Shown piece after piece: positions 44,111-56,899 of a stretch of DNA of 64,000 nucleotides (position 1 is its first letter; every line of letters starts with the position of its first letter). The DNA comes from Siphonodentalium dalli. Taxonomy: Eukaryota; Mollusca; Scaphopoda; Gadilida; Siphonodentaliidae. The stretch lies in contig CP136066.1 in NCBI GenBank assembly GCA_032622095.1, positions 100,649,319 through 100,713,318 of the forward strand, in the 5' to 3' direction. A program made the translations under genes and the position numbers. Under the pieces are notes generated by a model, which did not search any database, had not been told where the DNA came from, and saw nothing but the letters and a program-made list of their open reading frames with translations.

Positions 44111-45167
44111 CGGCTATGTTTTACCACAGTGAGCCAAGCTCTGAACGTGCCGAGAGCCGTTGGCTGAACGAAGTCATCAGGCCGCTTAAAATAATTGTTC
44201 GCGCGATAACCCAAATGTTGGACTTTCTGTTTAAATCATTGTCAGTCTACTCTTGATTTTTATACCAGTGAGGTCCCCAGGATTTCCCCAACGCAGGGGC
44301 TATTATCGATCCCCAACATGGGGGGGGGGCTATATTATCCCGGAAGATACCGGACTGACCATGGCATATTTCCTCGACGGGTGGGGTGGGGCATGCAGCA
44401 CCCTGATTCCTGTCCCCACCCCCACCACCCATGAAGCCACGAAGCCACTCCTGACTTATAAATATTGTAGTTGACGGTCATTTCTGTCGTGTCTGTTTGA
44501 TATGAGTGGTTAATCTAATATTCAGCAATTTATGCTATTCATATAATTAGGAACATAGTATTACAGCTTTAACTTTGAGAGTACAGAAGGTGGTGCTGTT
44601 GTGTGTCTTAATTCTTTTGGGGAAAAGGGTTGTCTAGTTCTACGAGTTCCCAACTACATGTACGTCACATTTCCTCTCTTGTGTTATATATGTATACGCA
44701 AAATTTACAACTATGGAATATTTAAGTTAAACATATTGTACATTCATGCCCAGATAATCCCGACTGATACATTCAACTAAATCCCTTAGTTATTCGAAGC
44801 TTTCGAGAACCAGCCCCTCTGGGCCCCCTCCCCAATCATGGATTATGGTTATAATTCAAGCTAAAAGTGTGACAGAAACTGTTAGGAACATTTCAACCTT
44901 TGGTTTGAGAAACGTGTACTGTTATGTAAATTCTGGGTGAAAAAATGGGGGGGGGGGGGTGTCACTCTTTTTACTTTCAACGGTGCACCTGCATTAATTT
45001 TTTGGCGCTGTAATGGATATTTGCATGTAAATCCCAATTCAATGTTATCACATGAGCTCGCTCTGAAACTATCCGAGGAATCTCAACGAACCGGTAGTGT
45101 CTGTCTTAATTTTCCAATGCCTGTTAATCAAGGCATGAGAGCACCATATCGGATTGTTAATGGGACA

Positions 45168-45592
45168 TTAAAGGTACTCAATCCGATTAAGCACCCCTAA
45201 ATTACTATTTCTTTGGTTTTAGGGGTAAAATATATTTGATTCGAGTCGAGGAACCCACCCATCAAAGTTCAGAGTGATCAGATATTGATTTTTGAAGTTT
45301 GTTATTTCTCGAGATGTGTACTAATAATTGCCCCAGAAACACTTATTCAAACGGACGAAGATGGATAACTCTAAAATCAAGTGGTAATAATAACGCAATT
45401 TTGACCGAGACCATCCTTTTGACGGCGTGTTTCTGAGCCACAAACAATAGAAATAACAAAACTTCAAAAAATTGATATCTGATCACTCTGGGCGTTGATG
45501 AGTAGGTTCATCGACTCGAATCAAATATTTTTTACCCCCGAAGCCAAAGAAATAGTAATTTATTAGGGTCTGATCGGATTGAGTACCTTTAA
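45168..45592. mobile_element. palindromic MITE family S, copy S5
   Basis: The best-preserved copy: TTAAAGGTACTCAATCCGAT at the left and TCGGATTGAGTACCTTTAA at the right, with inner arms (TTCGAGTCGAGGAACCCACC and its complement) giving inverted repeats of about 190 bases. In P450 intron 1. Confidence 0.88.
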
Positions 45593-46036
45593 ACACTCGT
45601 GTATCACAATCGCCCTAAAAGAGCTTCAAATTCTGCACATTTTATTTTTATTTTGGATGACCCTGAAAAGACGAGAAACAAATCAAGTATAAAATCGACG
45701 AACTTCAAACTGGATCCTAGATTCCATGTCTGTTTAAAGCCGGATTCCTGATATCAATGGATAGAGGGGTGATTCAAATCTACTTTTCGAAATGAATTAA
45801 AACTCGTGAAAAACAGCAACAGATATCAGAAGGATTTATTCATTTCGGCATCCATGAAAGAATTTATGACTGGCCTGAAATTTCTTGATAGCAGTTAGTT
45901 TGATAATGGCTTATAACTATACTCAATTGTCTCGGCTCTCGAAATTGTCCGATCGCGCTCAGGCGATTAATGCTATAAATGATTGGTGTGACCATGTAAA
46001 ATACATGGATTTTACATAAAGAAATTGCTATTCACC

Positions 46037-46318
46037 CTTAAGGGTGGATACACACATGCATGTAATTTCTGTATGTAACACCAATAATTGACATTATTAA
46101 TCACCTGCGAGCGAGCTGTTCATTGTTAACAGGCCAGACAAGTGAGTAGTGATAATCGAAGTCAAACTGTCTGCTATCAGGACATTTAAGGCCAGTCCAA
46201 AACATGTTGGATTGGGTTGTCATTGGATACATATTACATTGTCTGTATGATCCATGTAAAACGCCAAAATACACGATTATTACAGAGATTACATGCATGT
46301 GTGTATCCACCCTTAGGT
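46037..46318. mobile_element. ~280-bp MITE with ~36-bp terminal inverted repeats
   Basis: CCTTAAGGGTGGATACACAC at the left is complemented by GTGTGTATCCACCCTTAGG at the right; CATGCATGTAAT continues the pairing on both sides. Confidence 0.8.
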
Positions 46319-46459
46319 CCCTTTTTTCATGTCCGAACCCCTTCTCCACGTAATGGAGAGGGCGCGAAACAAAGGGGAGAAATCTTAATAAAAGCCCTGT
46401 GCTTGTCATTTAATCCCTTTTCCAATTATCCTATCTATATTATAGTGCCAAAACGTTTG

Positions 46460-46896
46460 TTAAAGGTACTCAATCCGAACAGACGGTCCCCATATCATGA
46501 AATTACAATAACAACATTATTTAGTTATCAGAATCGATTAACTACAACAAAATAATGATAACCACTGTCAATTATGCTATAAAATGTCATATAAGACGTG
46601 TTATTTATCAATAAGTTGTTCAACGAATTACGGCCGTATTATTACTTGATTATTGCACACAATTTGGCCATTACCATGATTTTAGAGTTATCCACCTTCA
46701 TCAGCAATTTTATCGGTTTGACGAATATTTGCAAGGCGGAAAAAATACATATCTCGAGAAATAACAGATTTAAAAAATCGATATCTGATCACTCTGAGCT
46801 TTGATGAGTGGGTTCCTCGACTCGAATCAAATATGTTTTATCCCCGAAGCCAAAGCAATAGTTATTTAGGAGTGCTTAATCCGATAATGCATCTTT
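46460..46896. mobile_element. palindromic MITE family S, copy S6 (opposite orientation)
   Basis: Begins TTAAAGGTACTCAATCCGAA and contains the inner block of S2 in reverse complement, ending AGTGCTTAATCCGATAATGC. It lies 50 bases from the P450 exon 1 donor. Confidence 0.85.
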
Positions 46897-46946
46897 AGAT
46901 ATCCATATATGTAACATGTATTAGGATTGGATAAAATATGACTTAC

Positions 46947-47307
46947 CCGGTTCATTTGAGCCACCAGCCACGTTCCTGACCGCAAAATTTGGTCTGTCTG
47001 AAACAAGGTCGCCATGTTTAACGAAAAAATCCTTTAAACTGTCGTAACCATTTATAACTATGAACAGTTTGTTGAACATTCTGTAAGAGTATATGTCTCC
47101 ATACCGCTTTCTGTATTCACGATAAACCTCTCTCACATCTTGACCACGAAAATCCAGGAAACTTCCGAGGAAAGGAAGTCCCCTTGGCCCGGGCGGCGAT
47201 CGAATACGTCTAGGTTTATATCGATTATAGAGGAAAAGAACCAGAAGGAAAACAGAAAGAAAAACCGGTGTGTAAGAGAAAAATCCAGCACAGATCTCTT
47301 TCAACAT
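46947..47307 (-). CDS. cytochrome P450 (CYP2 clan), exon 1: membrane anchor and proline hinge
   Basis: The chosen start is at 47307, MLKEICAGFFSY, because it places a hydrophobic helix (VFLSVFLLVLFLY, residues 15-27) at the N-terminus, then basic KPRRIR and the hinge SPPGPRGLPFLG (37-48), as in microsomal P450s. The frame stays open further upstream but those residues look non-coding. The exon is 361 nt (120 codons plus one base) with donor GTAAGT at 46946. The assembled protein is a haem monooxygenase of the endoplasmic reticulum, 499 aa, close to the CYP2U/2J style. Substrate unknown. Confidence 0.93.
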
Positions 47308-47449
47308 GGTGATTAACAGAATGCTGTCATATGCTGTGCAATGACAGATCTGATTTCTCAGCGTATGGATTATACAGTATGTAAAGAGTGTGCGATATAC
47401 AATACACTTAACACCGCGGGGACCCAGCTGATCCCACTGTGCATCGACC

Positions 47450-47489
47450 AACACTGGGGCTCAGCGGCGCCGCGTAATTTTTCCTTTTG
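47450..47489. repeat. inverted repeat near the P450 start, pairs with 50081-50127
   Basis: CACTGGGGCTCAGCGGCGCC followed by GCGTAATTTTTCCTTTTG is matched inverted at 50081-50127 with two or three mismatches. The pair encloses 2.6 kb beginning about 145 bases upstream of the P450 ATG. It could be the ends of a transposon, but flanking 8-mers do not match. Confidence 0.7.
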
Positions 47490-47620
47490 TGCATGATTGT
47501 ATGCGCTTGTTCGTCCAGACAAAGCTATGACTCTTTATCGATTGTTAAACAGATGTCATTACACGCGGCTTTGAAACTGGACAGAAGGTGACTGTTAACC
47601 TATGTTCTGTATATATATAT

Positions 47621-47913
47621 AGTAATGCCCTAATTATTCGACTGCTTAACCACAGCAGAATTATGGGTAACCTTTCAGGATTTAGTCGGAAATATGGCTT
47701 GTTGCCATTCATCGGAAAGCTCTCGGGGATTTAGTCGGAAATATGGCTTGTTGCCATTCATCGGAAAGCTCTCCCCGAGAGCTTTCCGATGAATGGCAAC
47801 AAGCCATATTTCCCGAGAGCTTTCCGATGAATGGCAACAAGTCATAGACTAAATCCTGAAAAGTTACCCATAATTCTGCTGTGGTTAAGCAGTCGATTAA
47901 TTAGGGAATTACT
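47621..47913. mobile_element. 293-bp near-perfect fold-back
   Basis: Arms of about 146 bp meet at CTCTCCCCGAGAG. The left arm contains a duplicated ~47-bp unit (TTAGTCGGAAATATGGCTTG) and the right arm its complement. The outer ends AGTAATGCCCTAATTATTCG and AATTAGGGAATTACT pair. High arm identity points to a recent origin or ongoing conversion. Confidence 0.88.
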
Positions 47914-48123
47914 GTATGCAGTCGAATGAGTCCTTACTGTCGTCAAATGAAGCTCTAATAGCCATAGTTCGTGTTTAGCGAAATAATTTACCGCTTGTGC
48001 GAGACACGCATTTCCCTGTATGTTATTCAGGTATTTGCTCACACCCCCCCCCCCCCCCCAAAGGAAAATCAAGAAAATTTCATAGATTAAAACTGTGAAA
48101 CATCAGGGTGACAACTATACCAT

Positions 48124-49365
48124 ATGAGCTACAAGGAAAATAGCCGCCGGTGTATTAATATTGTGCCCATAAAAGATTATCTGTCATTTGGCCCTGATAG
48201 AAAGCTGTCTCGTATATTATTTGAATACATGTATGTGCATCATAATATGCACATGCAAACATACCCGTGGCTACAAGGAATTCAAGACATATTGAATTCA
48301 TGTGGCTTATCCAATATTTGGTATAACTACCAGAATGTGTCTGTGGATAGTTTAGCAAAGCATGTTAGGCAATGTTTAGAAGATCAGGAAAAACAAACTT
48401 GGATGTCTAATTTACGAAACTCACCCAAAGCTGACACTTACAGGGTTTATAAAGAGACATTTGGTATGGAAAAGTATCTACTTAGCTTAGACTATGCAAA
48501 TTATATATCTATGCTGAGATTCAGAATCTCAAATCATAAGCTCCCCATTGAAACTGGCCGCTGGTCGAGAACTCCGAGGAATCAGTAGTGTGTATCACTA
48601 AAGTTGCCTTATTTTATGAGATGCCAATTTAAGCCGCATACCATTAAAGTATCGGTGGCCCACACTAACTGACAGTAACAATTAGTAATTTATTCTAACA
48701 CATATTGATTGATTTATTAGTTTGCTAGTGTAATATAAGCAACTAAGATATTATTATTCTAATCGAAATGATGTTACTTTCGATGTTGTTGTTTATCAAC
48801 AATACGCAAATCCACATGTGCTGGAGTATCTTTGACTCTGTTGACAAATAAACACGTAAATATTCTACTTATCAACAAATGTGTAAAATCACACGTGTTG
48901 TAGTATTTCTGTTCCTATTGATAAACAAAACGTAAATTTTTATTCGCCTAGTTCAGGGCACTCGAAATCGTAAAGCCATTTTGAATGGTAACCTGTGTAC
49001 CTTATTTGAATAAAATGCCACGACGGTGGATTGTGGGACTGCTCAATTATAGTCTGTATCGACTTCAGAAGACATCATTGGCATACTTTTAAATTATTTA
49101 TAGGCTTTTTCTGTAATAACGAACCGTGCGTTCTGAAATGTTGGAATGGTCCACCGATGCACCATACATTTTATGCTACATGAACAATATATATACACTT
49201 ACCGGCATAATTACAGTTAGTTACATTTAATTGTGCCGAATTTATCTATTTACAACCTACATATACCTGTCTTACAGGGACGCTGCTAATTTAATTTATT
49301 TTTGTAATTTTTTTTCACCATTTGTACCACGATTGTGGTTTATGTGAATAAACAATTTGAATTGA
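48124..49365 (+). pseudogene. LINE fragment: C-terminal ORF2 and 3' UTR
   Basis: The frame at 48124-48588 includes GIQDILNSCGLSNIWYNYQN and a block FGMEKYLLSLDYANYISMLR followed by NHKLPIETGRWSR. This is the typical C-terminal segment that precedes the Cys/His knuckle in mollusc LINEs. The frame then breaks, and the sequence ends in AATAAACAATTTGAATTGAG. The reverse transcriptase is missing through 5' truncation. Confidence 0.75.
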
Positions 49366-52300
49366 GTGAACCAATGATTGAAAATTGGACTGTTTCCATT
49401 TTAATCTGATACTTAGTTAACAAAGGGACTTCGCTTGTGTGTTGTGATATGTTTAGTGACTTGATATAATAACCTATTGAATTGTATACAGCTTGAACCT
49501 GATGAATTTGTTATCGCATAAAATAAATACTGTCAGTCTGCAGTACTTTACAACATCCACGAACAGTTGAAAAGCAATGATGTCCAACGGGAAACAATGC
49601 ACACGAATGTGATCGATTCCTTCAAACATTCGTGTTCTATTTGGCATGTGTCGATCGTCGGGAAAGGATATCTGAGTTTTTTGCGATGTCTTAATATCCA
49701 GTCCCATCAGATCGGACGAACCACCACGCTCTGTCATGTCTACATAGCATTTGAGTTCGGAATTCAAATTGAACAACGTTTTATGTTGCACGTGTTTCAT
49801 GGTCGTGCTACCTCTAGATTAAAATTTTACTCCCCGAACATAGTTAATATATACCTATAATATGGCATGCCTTGTTTCGTATAAGAATATCGCATATTGT
49901 CGGGGTCCTCAGTGGAAGTGAACTTCATATGGCCAGTTACCGAAAAATATTGATTTATCCGAGGCATTTTGAGAATTTAAGGATTACTCACCATTTTTGT
50001 TTTCGAGTGGCACCGACATTTTATTTTCTAAATAACCAAAGAGTATAAACAAAAATCACAAACGACTGAGCCTGAAATTACCAAAGGAAAAAATTACGCG
50101 GCGCTGCTGAGCCCCAGTGACCACAATGATCCACAATGATTCCACGGCGAACTTGAGTGGAGTGGATTCAGATGAACAAACATACATCGCGGATACTGAC
50201 CGGGGTTTACTGATAATCACTGCGAACTAAAAATAATCGCACAAAACACAGACATAGTACCTTATTTATTACATATCACATGCTGTTTATTTTTTTGAAA
50301 ACGCAATGTATATTTATAGTCTTCTAAATTGTCAAAATGACAGTTTTTTGAAACGAGTTATATGTCAATAAATATTAACAAATAATTATGTCAATTGCTT
50401 CTACATTTTACCTTGTGTTTTTATTTTGAGTTTGTCAATAAATTAAACGCAATGGGCTCCTTTCAAACTTTGTGCATGCATAATAATCTACTGGCACCAT
50501 CATAAATGTGATTACACCATGTATATAGCGCATGGCCAACCCTCGCCACTAAAGCTTTGGTGTTGTGAGGGTCGCCGTGAATCACTCTCCAAAAAAACTC
50601 CCCACGGTGTTTCGTGTTTTGCTTATCGGGCACTAATTGCGCACTGTATAATGTATAGACTATGTTGTGTGTGCTATTTATAGATATTTCGACAACCGAT
50701 ACTCCATTTTATTCGTCCCAGCATTTAACCTCTCTGTTTGAATGGAAGCAATTTCGTAACTGTTTACATAACACACATGTACCGGCGGAAGCAAATGTAA
50801 TAGAATTAAATTAGACACTGGGCTCCTACGATTGGCCTTGTCAAGATATTTACAAAATATATTAAGTACACATTCCCTATTTGTAAAATAGCATTGGTAC
50901 ATAACTTAACCATTTGTAATGTGGACCTGATGAGCATAGCATTAGACATAGATACTTTATTACGGATATTATTTACCATCTATAGATACTTAATTGTGTA
51001 CCATATACGAGCAATGAGAGCCCACCATTACGTTATATAAATCTTAATACTGAACTGACAACGGGCACAACATGATGATTATATTGACGAAATAACGGAT
51101 ATATATTCAGGGGAGGGGACAAAACATTTTCCGGGAACGTATGCCGGGGTGGTGGGTGATCGATGGGACCAACAAACAATTTTTTCCACAACTCAAATAT
51201 TTTCCTGCAAGTTTTTTGACTGTTTTTGCAATGAGTTTGGCTTACAACTCCTTAGAAGAGAAATAATGTAATTGTAACTGCTAAACTGACTGCAGGCAGT
51301 TATCGTGTTGTATTTTGTTGCAAATTTTGAAATCCAAGATGGCCGCTGGCAGCCATGTTTTTTTTTGGCCGAATGACCCCCAAAATGACTCGTTCCTATT
51401 TACATGTCAATGTTAACATCCATGACAAATAGTATGCACAGAAATTCATATACAGCTGTTTACAGTGAATTCCCCCCCCGCAAATCTATGTTTTAGTGTT
51501 AAAAGGGGGGGGGGGGTCCAAAAATGGTCGGAAAAAACTGTCGAAAACGGAACAAATTTTGGACACGGGGGTGGGTGGGTCCCAACAAGGGTCGAAAGTT
51601 AAAATTCAGCATACGTGCCTGAAACTTTTTTTTCAACCCCGCCCTGATATATTCAGAAATTAGACAAAAAATAAAAAGCAATTTTTTTAAAGAGCGATTC
51701 TTTTTAAGAGCGTTTTTCCCCCAAAGATATTTAATTTGACTAAATAACGGAGAGCGTTTAAAGCGCGTTTGCTATCTCTCGAAGAAGTGAGTTTAAAGAA
51801 TGTCCATTATTAAGTTGCATATAGCGTAATGGCGGGCTCGATGTGTGTATATATGCTGTTAATGACATCCCAAACGTAACAGAGTTGCAATTTATTCCAA
51901 TTTGGCCGAAAATTTGCCAAATAATTAAAGATACCGGCGGCGTTGGCGGTGGCCGGTGGGCATACTGTTAAAATGTTCACCTCCGTCAAAAATCGCCATA
52001 TAAACAGAAATAATAGTAAAATATAGACATAACTTGTTCTTATACCAATCAGAAATATGACATAAACAGTATGTTATTATACTTCCATGGTGTAACCAAG
52101 GAAGTATATTGTTTTTCTATTGGGGCCGTTTTCCGTTTTATTGAAAATACTCAGAAACTAATTGGAGGAGGACCGTGAAATCTCTAGGGAACGTAGGCAT
52201 CTCAGGGATACTGAAAATGAAGGTATCGCGATGTCGCCAGAACGCTTCGCCACGGAATGAAATTTAAAAAATATATATTTTTCACTATTATTATTATTAT

Positions 52301-53100
52301 TAAAATACTCCACACTTTTATCTATACTATATATTTTGAGACTTCGTATATGTGTGTGTGTGTGTGTGTGTGGGTACTTCATAGAATCCAAACGCGTGTA
52401 AAGATTGAGCTCTAACTTCCTATGTAAGTGTCAAATCCCACCGACACGACCGTGGTCAAGGTTTAGAGAAGCTCAGAGCACCCGTTCTCCAATCTCAAAT
52501 CACCGCAAAGGCACGGCGGGGGTTAATCAAGTGATTATTTAATGAGCGTTTGTTTTTGACGCATCTCTATAAAGAGCGTCTGTTTCCCATTCAACGTTAT
52601 TCGCATCTGCAGAGTTATACGGGAACGCAAACGTTATCGCTCGAAATTTATTCCCTGCGAGCACGGCTGGCGCGCTTTGTTTTTACAGTATATACCTTCG
52701 GTATATACCGAAATCATCCCAGATAATCACGAATATAGCATCAGATTTCTCCCCAGATATACCGTTATAAAGCTACTGGAATCTGCCAATCTACGGGAAA
52801 TTCCAGGGAATGCCGATTGAGCTCAAACTTGCTACCTACGGGAGTGTCATATATATGAGTGTGCCCTTTATAGACTCTAACCGATTGAGCTCAAACTTGC
52901 TAAATAAGAAAATAGCCCCCAAGCCGTAAATATCAACAACAACGATATTGCTACCTACGGGGAGCAACGTTATTAGCATCTGCAGAATTATGCAGAGAGA
53001 AAGTGCTTTCCTATTTTTAGAACGCAACACATGTTTACGTCGCGTTGGTGATTGAGGTTCACAACGGGGTTAATTGACTGTCCGCTCTTTGCGACGATGA
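49366..53100. other. intergenic stretch upstream of the P450 gene
   Basis: No exon is supported. It contains the right partner of the 47450 inverted repeat (50081-50127), a poly-G run near 51505-51516, an inverted spacer copy (51930-52090) and a GT microsatellite at about 52352-52372. Confidence 0.5.
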
Positions 53101-53118
53101 GGTTCACGGCGGGGACTA

Positions 53119-53320
53119 TTGACCAACACTCACAATTTCGTCTTTTGCATCAGATACCAACACCTCGACCGATCGGGACGAAACTTGGTACGTGAGTGTA
53201 GTTTGACCAGGTGGTCGTCGCTGTCGTATTGGCGAGCCCGTGCGACGCCCGTGCAGCGCATGCGCGGACGAGATCTCGGAAACGGGTGGAGCTATCGACT
53301 TGAAATTTGGTTTTTGACTA
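53119..53320. repeat. module repeated inverted at 55140-55450
   Basis: GATCGGGACGAAACTTGGTA, TATTGGCGAGCCCGTGC, GCGCATGCGC and TCGACTTGAAATTTGG recur inverted at 55285-55440, and part of the block again at 55140-55230. A relative starts at 56570. Confidence 0.75.
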
Positions 53321-54679
53321 GCCCGGTCCTGTACGGGATTACATTGAAAAACTAAAATTAATGGATCGACCAAAGCCATGGGACGAGTGCCGCCAGTGGC
53401 GGGCTAACCTGCTAGTAATCACTATATTTCGGAAAGTATGAGCAGTAGAAAACTAAAAGTTGGTAAGTATGTTGGGGCAAATGAGTTTTATGCCTTAGTC
53501 GCATAACGAATATTGTCCGCGCTTTCTTCGCAGAGTTATCTCCCTTTATACGAAAACATGTCATTTTATTATCTCGGAAATTATAAGGAGCAGAGCATCG
53601 AAAATTGGACCGTATGCACAACTCGATATGCCCTACAGACCAACGGCATCAAAACTTGTGTCCGAGATTTTCCTGAGGAGTTACCGCCCATAAAAATGGA
53701 CACTCTATACACCAGGATGAATAAACCAATGTTTTTTTTTTTTTTATAAGTACAGAGCTCAAAATTTTTTATTGCATATTCCGAATTGGACGAGAGATTC
53801 GGACTCGAATATGCCGCTTAAAAATGTTTTTACCCAGTAATTTCCGCGTTACGGGGTACGGAAATATTGCAACTACTTTTCCCGCCAAATCCAAAACGGC
53901 TGGTTAAAGAGCAATATAATGTCGTAGCATGTACGTTGACATACTTTATGTACGTCCCAGAAGTTTGACGGCTACACTATAAATGTAAGATGCCCAACGG
54001 AGAATGCGTGTCAGTGTGGGTTGAGACTTTAGGAAAATTCCACGAAAATTGCAAAGGGGAGAAAATTCAAACATCGAGATAATTTTTTTTGACGAGTACA
54101 TCAGATGGCTAGTGTTCACGCGCATCCAGAGGGCGATTTTCTAATTTTCAGATGGAACTGTTTACTCGTGACAACGCTAAATATCATAAATATGTATACT
54201 TCTGTAGTCTATCACTAGCCGATTTTTAGCCCCAAATCCAAACGGGCTAAGGTAAGAGCGAGTTTAATGCGGTGTTACGTAAGCCGATACACTGTAGGTA
54301 TGCCTCCAAAATTTGACCTCTCTAATATAAACGCAACCTGCTCAAGGGAGTGTTTGTGTCGGGTGGGTTCAGATTTGGCAAATTCCACCGAAGATCAAAT
54401 GGGGAAAATTACTCCGAAAATCATATATTGAGATAAAAACTTTTCGATGAGTGGATGTGATAAGTAGTATCTAAACGCAAGATTAGTAAACTTTTTAATG
54501 ATTTATATCGAACGGTTTAACCCTGGTAGCGTATAACGTTGTAACGGGTGATATATATAACTCAAATTCAAACCCTCTCTTCATGACGAAAATTCAAACG
54601 GACTTATCAAGAAGCAAGGCAAATGCATGAATATGCTCACCGATATACTATATAGGTATGTCCGCTCTACTGTAAAAGT

Positions 54680-55075
54680 AACCTATTGTCACGATTTGAC
54701 CTGTCCAAAACACTCCCCGGACAAAAGTTTTCCTAGGTATCAAATTTCGTCGAAATCCGTTCGTTTTACCCGATTTGACCTTCAACTGACTATTTCGAAG
54801 GTCAATGTCAGGTCGGGGTCACGACTTGACCCGCCCAAAAGACTCCCCGGACAAAGTACCCCTATGTATCGAATTTCGTGGAAATCCGTCTGTTTTACCA
54901 GATTTGACATTCGATTGACCTTTTTGACGACCAATGTCAGGTCGGGGTCACGATTCGACCCGTCCAAAACACTCCCTGGACAAAAGTACCCACATTTATC
55001 AGATTTCGTCAAAATCCGTCCAGTAGTTTTCCCGGCCATAGCTGACAGACAAACAAACAGACAGACAGAAGTACC
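54680..55075 (+). repeat. three ~126-bp tandem units ending in a GACAGACAAACA tract
   Basis: Three copies of GGTCACGATTCGACCCGTCC followed by AACACTCCCCGGACAAA, ending in AGACAAACAAACAGACAGAC. The open frame through it (54627-55094) is periodic and not a gene. Confidence 0.75.
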
Positions 55076-55912
55076 AAAATATATATTAAACTAGCCGATG
55101 AGCCCGACGTTGTCCGGGCTATTCAAAAACCAAATTTCAAGTCGATAGCTCTACCCAGCCCGAAATTTCAAGTCGATAGCTCTACCCGTTTCCGAGATCT
55201 GGTCTGCGCATGCGCGAAGCTCGCGTCGCACGGGCTCGGCGACCCGATAAAATTCGTATCCGGGGCAAGATACATTCACATACCAAATTTCAAGTCGATA
55301 GCTCCACCCGTTTCCGAGATCTCGTCTGCGCATGCGCGAAGCGGGCGCCACACGGGCTCGCCAATACGACAACGTCCACCGCCTGGTCAAACTACACACA
55401 CGTACCAATTTTCGTCTCGATCGGTCGAGAGTCGTAGATTTGTATAAATGACAGACAAACAAACATACAGACAGACAGACAGACAGAGGTCTTCAAAATA
55501 TAAATGAGATTTAGAAATGTCAGTGCAAGTCCACCATCGGATTGTAAGGCACCAATATGCATTCGCACGAAGAGGAACACACAATATACGCATAACACTC
55601 ACATGGGATGGGATGGGATGGAAGTATATCTGATTCCATGGAATCTGACCTCTAGTTGTCAAATGTTTTTCCTTTGTTATGTAAACAAAAGCAAAAACAA
55701 GTTACAGATCCTGGCTTTTGTTTTGATCCGGATATGGTAAACATAAAGAGCGTTATTTGTTACTGTTTTCCTGATATGGAAATAATAAAGAGCGTTTATA
55801 TCATGTGTGTGTGATTAACCAATAGAATTGCGCTGTGTTATGTAAACAGAAGCAAAACTTCTGTAATACGAGCAGGCTCTTGTTTACGTACAACATCGTA
55901 TAGTGGAGCAGC

Positions 55913-56440
55913 AGGGACCAGAATTGGGCGTTATTTTTCGAGTTCAACCAAGTGTAAGAGTAACAAACTGAATTATATATCAAAATGTCCGTATTGATAC
56001 AGCGGATAACATGCCGGTGTTGCCTTTTCGTGTAGTGTTGTACGAGTTCTTATTTTGGGATAAGATAGGCTTTTTCGTGAAACAAATTAGTGAAAAATGG
56101 AATCCAGCTGCCTAAATAACATTTACATCTATTTTTGTATGCAGACACCAATAAACAATAGAGGTTGGACATGCTCACATTTTGTAAAATAATTTTGGAG
56201 TATGTCAATGTTCTAGGTTTGTTTTTGGGGTAAAAATCTCTTTTTTTGTGAAAAAAATAGATAATTCTGGAATCCACCACAACAAGATATGCATCATTAA
56301 TTCATTCCATTTTATAAAAAAAATCCCAGTTTCAATGTTAAAAAAAGTTTTAGATGTAGATAATAAATTAACAAGGCGATTTTGGAATAAGGCAGGTTCT
56401 ATAGTTACCAGGGTAATCTGATTTGAATTAATAAAATCAG
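55913..56440 (+). repeat. direct repeat, left copy
   Basis: GGATAACATGCCGGTGTTGCC, TAGGCTTTTTCGTGAA, AAAATGGAATCCAG and TTTTGGAGTATGTCAATG recur in the same order and orientation at 63491-64000. About 520 bp or longer. Confidence 0.85.
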
Positions 56441-56899
56441 TAAAAACTGGACTTGAGTACTCTGAGTAGCATCCCCTTTACTTGTAATCTATTATATATT
56501 TTGGAAGATCTGTCTGTGTGTGTGTGTGTGTCTGTCTGTAATCGATGGACTCGAAAACGGCCGAGCCGATTCGATGAAACTTGGTATGTGGGGATATGTT
56601 CGGCCGGGGAGTAACATAGGCATATTAATTTTCAGATCCGAGGTCAACTTTTCACGTGCCGAGGTCAAATCTGTTTTTACGCTGTGTTACGGGACTTTCA
56701 TTTGAGTTCGGTGCTTACAAATCGATTCGAAACAGCGCGAATAATAAAATGCCAGTCATAATAATGACACTGTGAGAATCTTTCGTGTTTCCTCTTTCCA
56801 ACGATATATAATGAGTATGTATCCGTTTTAGTTATCTGCCTCAATTATCAAGAAGAAGTGGTACTAAGTTCCATCAGGATAAAAACAATGCGTAACTTC

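Larger units (their letters stand above)
38344..46946 (-). other. P450 intron 1 (8.6 kb)
   Basis: Bounded by GTAAGTC at 46946 and TTTTTCAG at 38344. It is filled with a LINE tail, a duplicated spacer, a GTCCGTCC-type repeat, tandem repeats and MITEs (listed separately). No additional P450 coding exon is needed or seen. The stretch 43060-44000 shows nothing recognisable. Confidence 0.85.

Noticed and set aside
54627-55094. 155-codon frame with repeated RSGSRxDPxK-like blocks
   Set aside because: It is a translation of three ~126-bp tandem units (126 is divisible by three) ending in a GACAGACAAACA tract.
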